From CAZYWA01 sp964650975 [NCBI: uncultured bacterium] (GTDB lineage: Bacteria > JADJOY01), in NCBI GenBank assembly GCA_964650975.1, contig CAZYWA010000154.1, forward strand, positions 1-15,273: a DNA stretch of 15,273 nucleotides, written 5' to 3'. Shown piece by piece: positions 14,280 to 15,273 of this stretch. The translations under genes were made by a program, and so were the position numbers. The notes under the pieces are model-generated. The model had not been told where the DNA came from. It worked only from the letters and a program-made list of their open reading frames with translations, and did not search any database. Each line of letters opens with the position of its first letter. Position 1 is the stretch's first letter.

Positions 14280-15020
14280 TCAAGGATCCGACGTGACGAC
14301 GATGTTGTCCCAATGGGTCATGTCGCCACCGACACGCCCGCCGATGCGCCCGCCGGCCAGGGTGTTGTCCGCGGCGCGCACGACCTCGACGCCGTCGATG
14401 CTCAGGATGTGGGTGTCGACTCCGTGGTCGCCCACGACCTTCACCTGCACGTGGTGCCACTCGTCACGGTGGAGAATCGGGCCATCGGCCTCCGCCAGCG
14501 TGGTCGCGACGAAGCCGGAAGGAAAAATCGAATCCTCGGTGATGATCTGAATGCGGCACACGGTGGGCTCGAGTCCCTTCCGCCCATAGCCGATCGACGC
14601 TTGGTAGTAGGTCTGCGCGCCGGACTCGGGGTTGACGTTGACCCGCCACATGAGGTCCGTGTCGAGCACCTGCTCGAGCCGTTGGATGTCGACGTCGTAG
14701 GTCATGTTCCCGTCGACCACCGGTGTCAGGACGAAGCGCTCGCCGCGCATCAGCCCGCGAGTCGCGAGCGCCTTGGTGTGAGTTGCGGGCGAGACCTCGG
14801 GCGCCTCGATGAAGAGCGGTCCGCGTGTGAGAACGCCGTCGGGGGGAGTCCACGGTCCGACCTTGAAGCTCTCGAAGTCTTCCTGGATGACCGGTGCCCG
14901 CCCCTTCGGGTGCGACGCCGCCTCCAGGCTGCGCACGGCCATGAACGACAGTCCCACGGCGAGGGCGATCATCCAGGCGGCTGGGCGATTCGGGTGCTGG
15001 GTGAGCCGACGTCGGTTCAT
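14280..15020 (-). CDS. Secreted concanavalin-like (LamG-type) protein, paralogue A
   Basis: The product is 246 aa from the ATG at 15020, with AGGAG 8 nt upstream (15029-15033). An Arg-rich n-region and hydrophobic core (about 16-30) form a signal peptide cut near LEA-AS. The mature chain parallels paralogue B block by block: IQEDF, GVLTRGPLFIE, GLMRGERFVLTP, TYDVDIQRL, LMWRVNVNP, YYQASIGYG, WHHVQVKVVGD, LSIDGVEVVRAADNTLAGGRIGGRVG and WDNIVVTSDP. A concanavalin A-like sandwich is the best structural guess, in an exported protein that may bind or act on polysaccharide. It sits upstream of paralogue B, separated by 358 bp containing an interspersed element, so the two probably arose by tandem duplication. 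Confidence 0.82.
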   Translation of the reverse strand: MNRRRLTQHPNRPAAWMIALAVGLSFMAVRSLEAASHPKGRAPVIQEDFESFKVGPWTPPDGVLTRGPLFIEAPEVSPATHTKALATRGLMRGERFVLTPVVDGNMTYDVDIQRLEQVLDTDLMWRVNVNPESGAQTYYQASIGYGRKGLEPTVCRIQIITEDSIFPSGFVATTLAEADGPILHRDEWHHVQVKVVGDHGVDTHILSIDGVEVVRAADNTLAGGRIGGRVGGDMTHWDNIVVTSDP

Positions 15021-15141
15021 CGTGGTTTCTCCTCGGCGAGGCTGCCGAGCGCGGACACCTTCCGCGCCCGCCCTGCCGGCTCACCGGTTGCCCGCAGGAC
15101 CCGTCCCGAAAAAGAACGGAGCGATATGGGATTTCCACCAT

Positions 15142-15170
15142 GTTGCGCCGACCACGTCGAATGGCGCAAC
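15142..15170. repeat. 8-bp inverted repeat upstream of paralogue A
   Basis: GTTGCGCC (15142-15149) and GGCGCAAC (15163-15170) are exact inverted repeats with a 13-nt spacer, about 120 bp before the paralogue A start. This may be an operator or a weak hairpin. The rest of 15021-15273 shows no supported gene. Confidence 0.4.
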
Positions 15171-15226
15171 GGCGCGGCGCCGCGAGGTTCGCACCCGGAC
15201 CGCTCGAGGCTCGGGAAGCGCCTCTG

Positions 15227-15273
15227 GCGAGGCGCGGGCTTTGCACAAGCTCCGCCGCCACCCACTCGTCCGG
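15227..15273 (+). repeat. Possible partial fourth copy of the interspersed element
   Basis: GGGCTTTGCACAAGCTCCGCC followed by GCCACCC resembles the left part of copies 2 and 3 (GGGGTTTTCCAAGCCCCCGCC then CCAC/TCA), including the G-run/C-run hairpin with an A/T-rich loop and the CAAGCnCCGCC stretch. The TGAGT left end is not clear and the window ends before the core, so this is tentative. Confidence 0.35.

Overview
This is a GC-rich (roughly 70%) bacterial window with long-codon-biased genes. Soluble-type PQQ sugar dehydrogenase with calcium-binding thrombospondin-3 repeats, a Hanks-type kinase, and a DUF1326/DUF2182 pair together suggest a deltaproteobacterial-grade lineage (Myxococcota, Binatota or a similar uncultured group). 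No rRNA, tRNA or marker gene fixes the genus, so this is inference.

Left part (1-5075). The tail of a HEAT-repeat gene (+) runs into a minus-strand set of four genes. In transcription order these are a membrane-anchored Ser/Thr kinase with an N-terminal zinc ribbon, a purple/tartrate-resistant-type acid phosphatase whose start overlaps the kinase end, a secreted PQQ-type sugar dehydrogenase with thrombospondin-3 repeats and a C-terminal membrane tail, and a hemerythrin-fold protein that has lost most of its iron ligands. Spacing supports one operon. A 76-bp divergent region (5076-5151) separates it from a plus-strand MFS exporter.

Middle part (5152-8660). The MFS exporter is followed by DUF1326 and DUF2182 genes, a recurring pair probably concerned with metal handling. 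The pair is split by about 500 bp of non-coding DNA.

Right part (8661-15273). This is a surface-glycan region with four glycosyltransferases: one on plus, and three on minus joined by GTGA/TTGA stop-start overlaps. Upstream of those three lie two paralogous secreted concanavalin-like proteins. The plus-strand glycosyltransferase converges on the minus-strand set with a 171-bp overlap.

The least expected signal is in the gaps. Three copies of one structured interspersed element (about 7108-7347, 8397-8543 and 14135-14277, all in the same orientation) share a TGAGTYYCC left end, a GGCCCCAYCCCC core and a CGATTNCYTCACA right end. They carry hairpins whose stems differ in sequence but keep pairing. 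Two copies begin exactly on the stop codon of the upstream gene. A possible fourth copy runs off the right edge. Two further structured non-coding stretches sit next to these copies: a leader with complementary hairpin loops (about 7417-7523), and a 14-bp perfect hairpin framed by 12-bp direct repeats (14061-14130).
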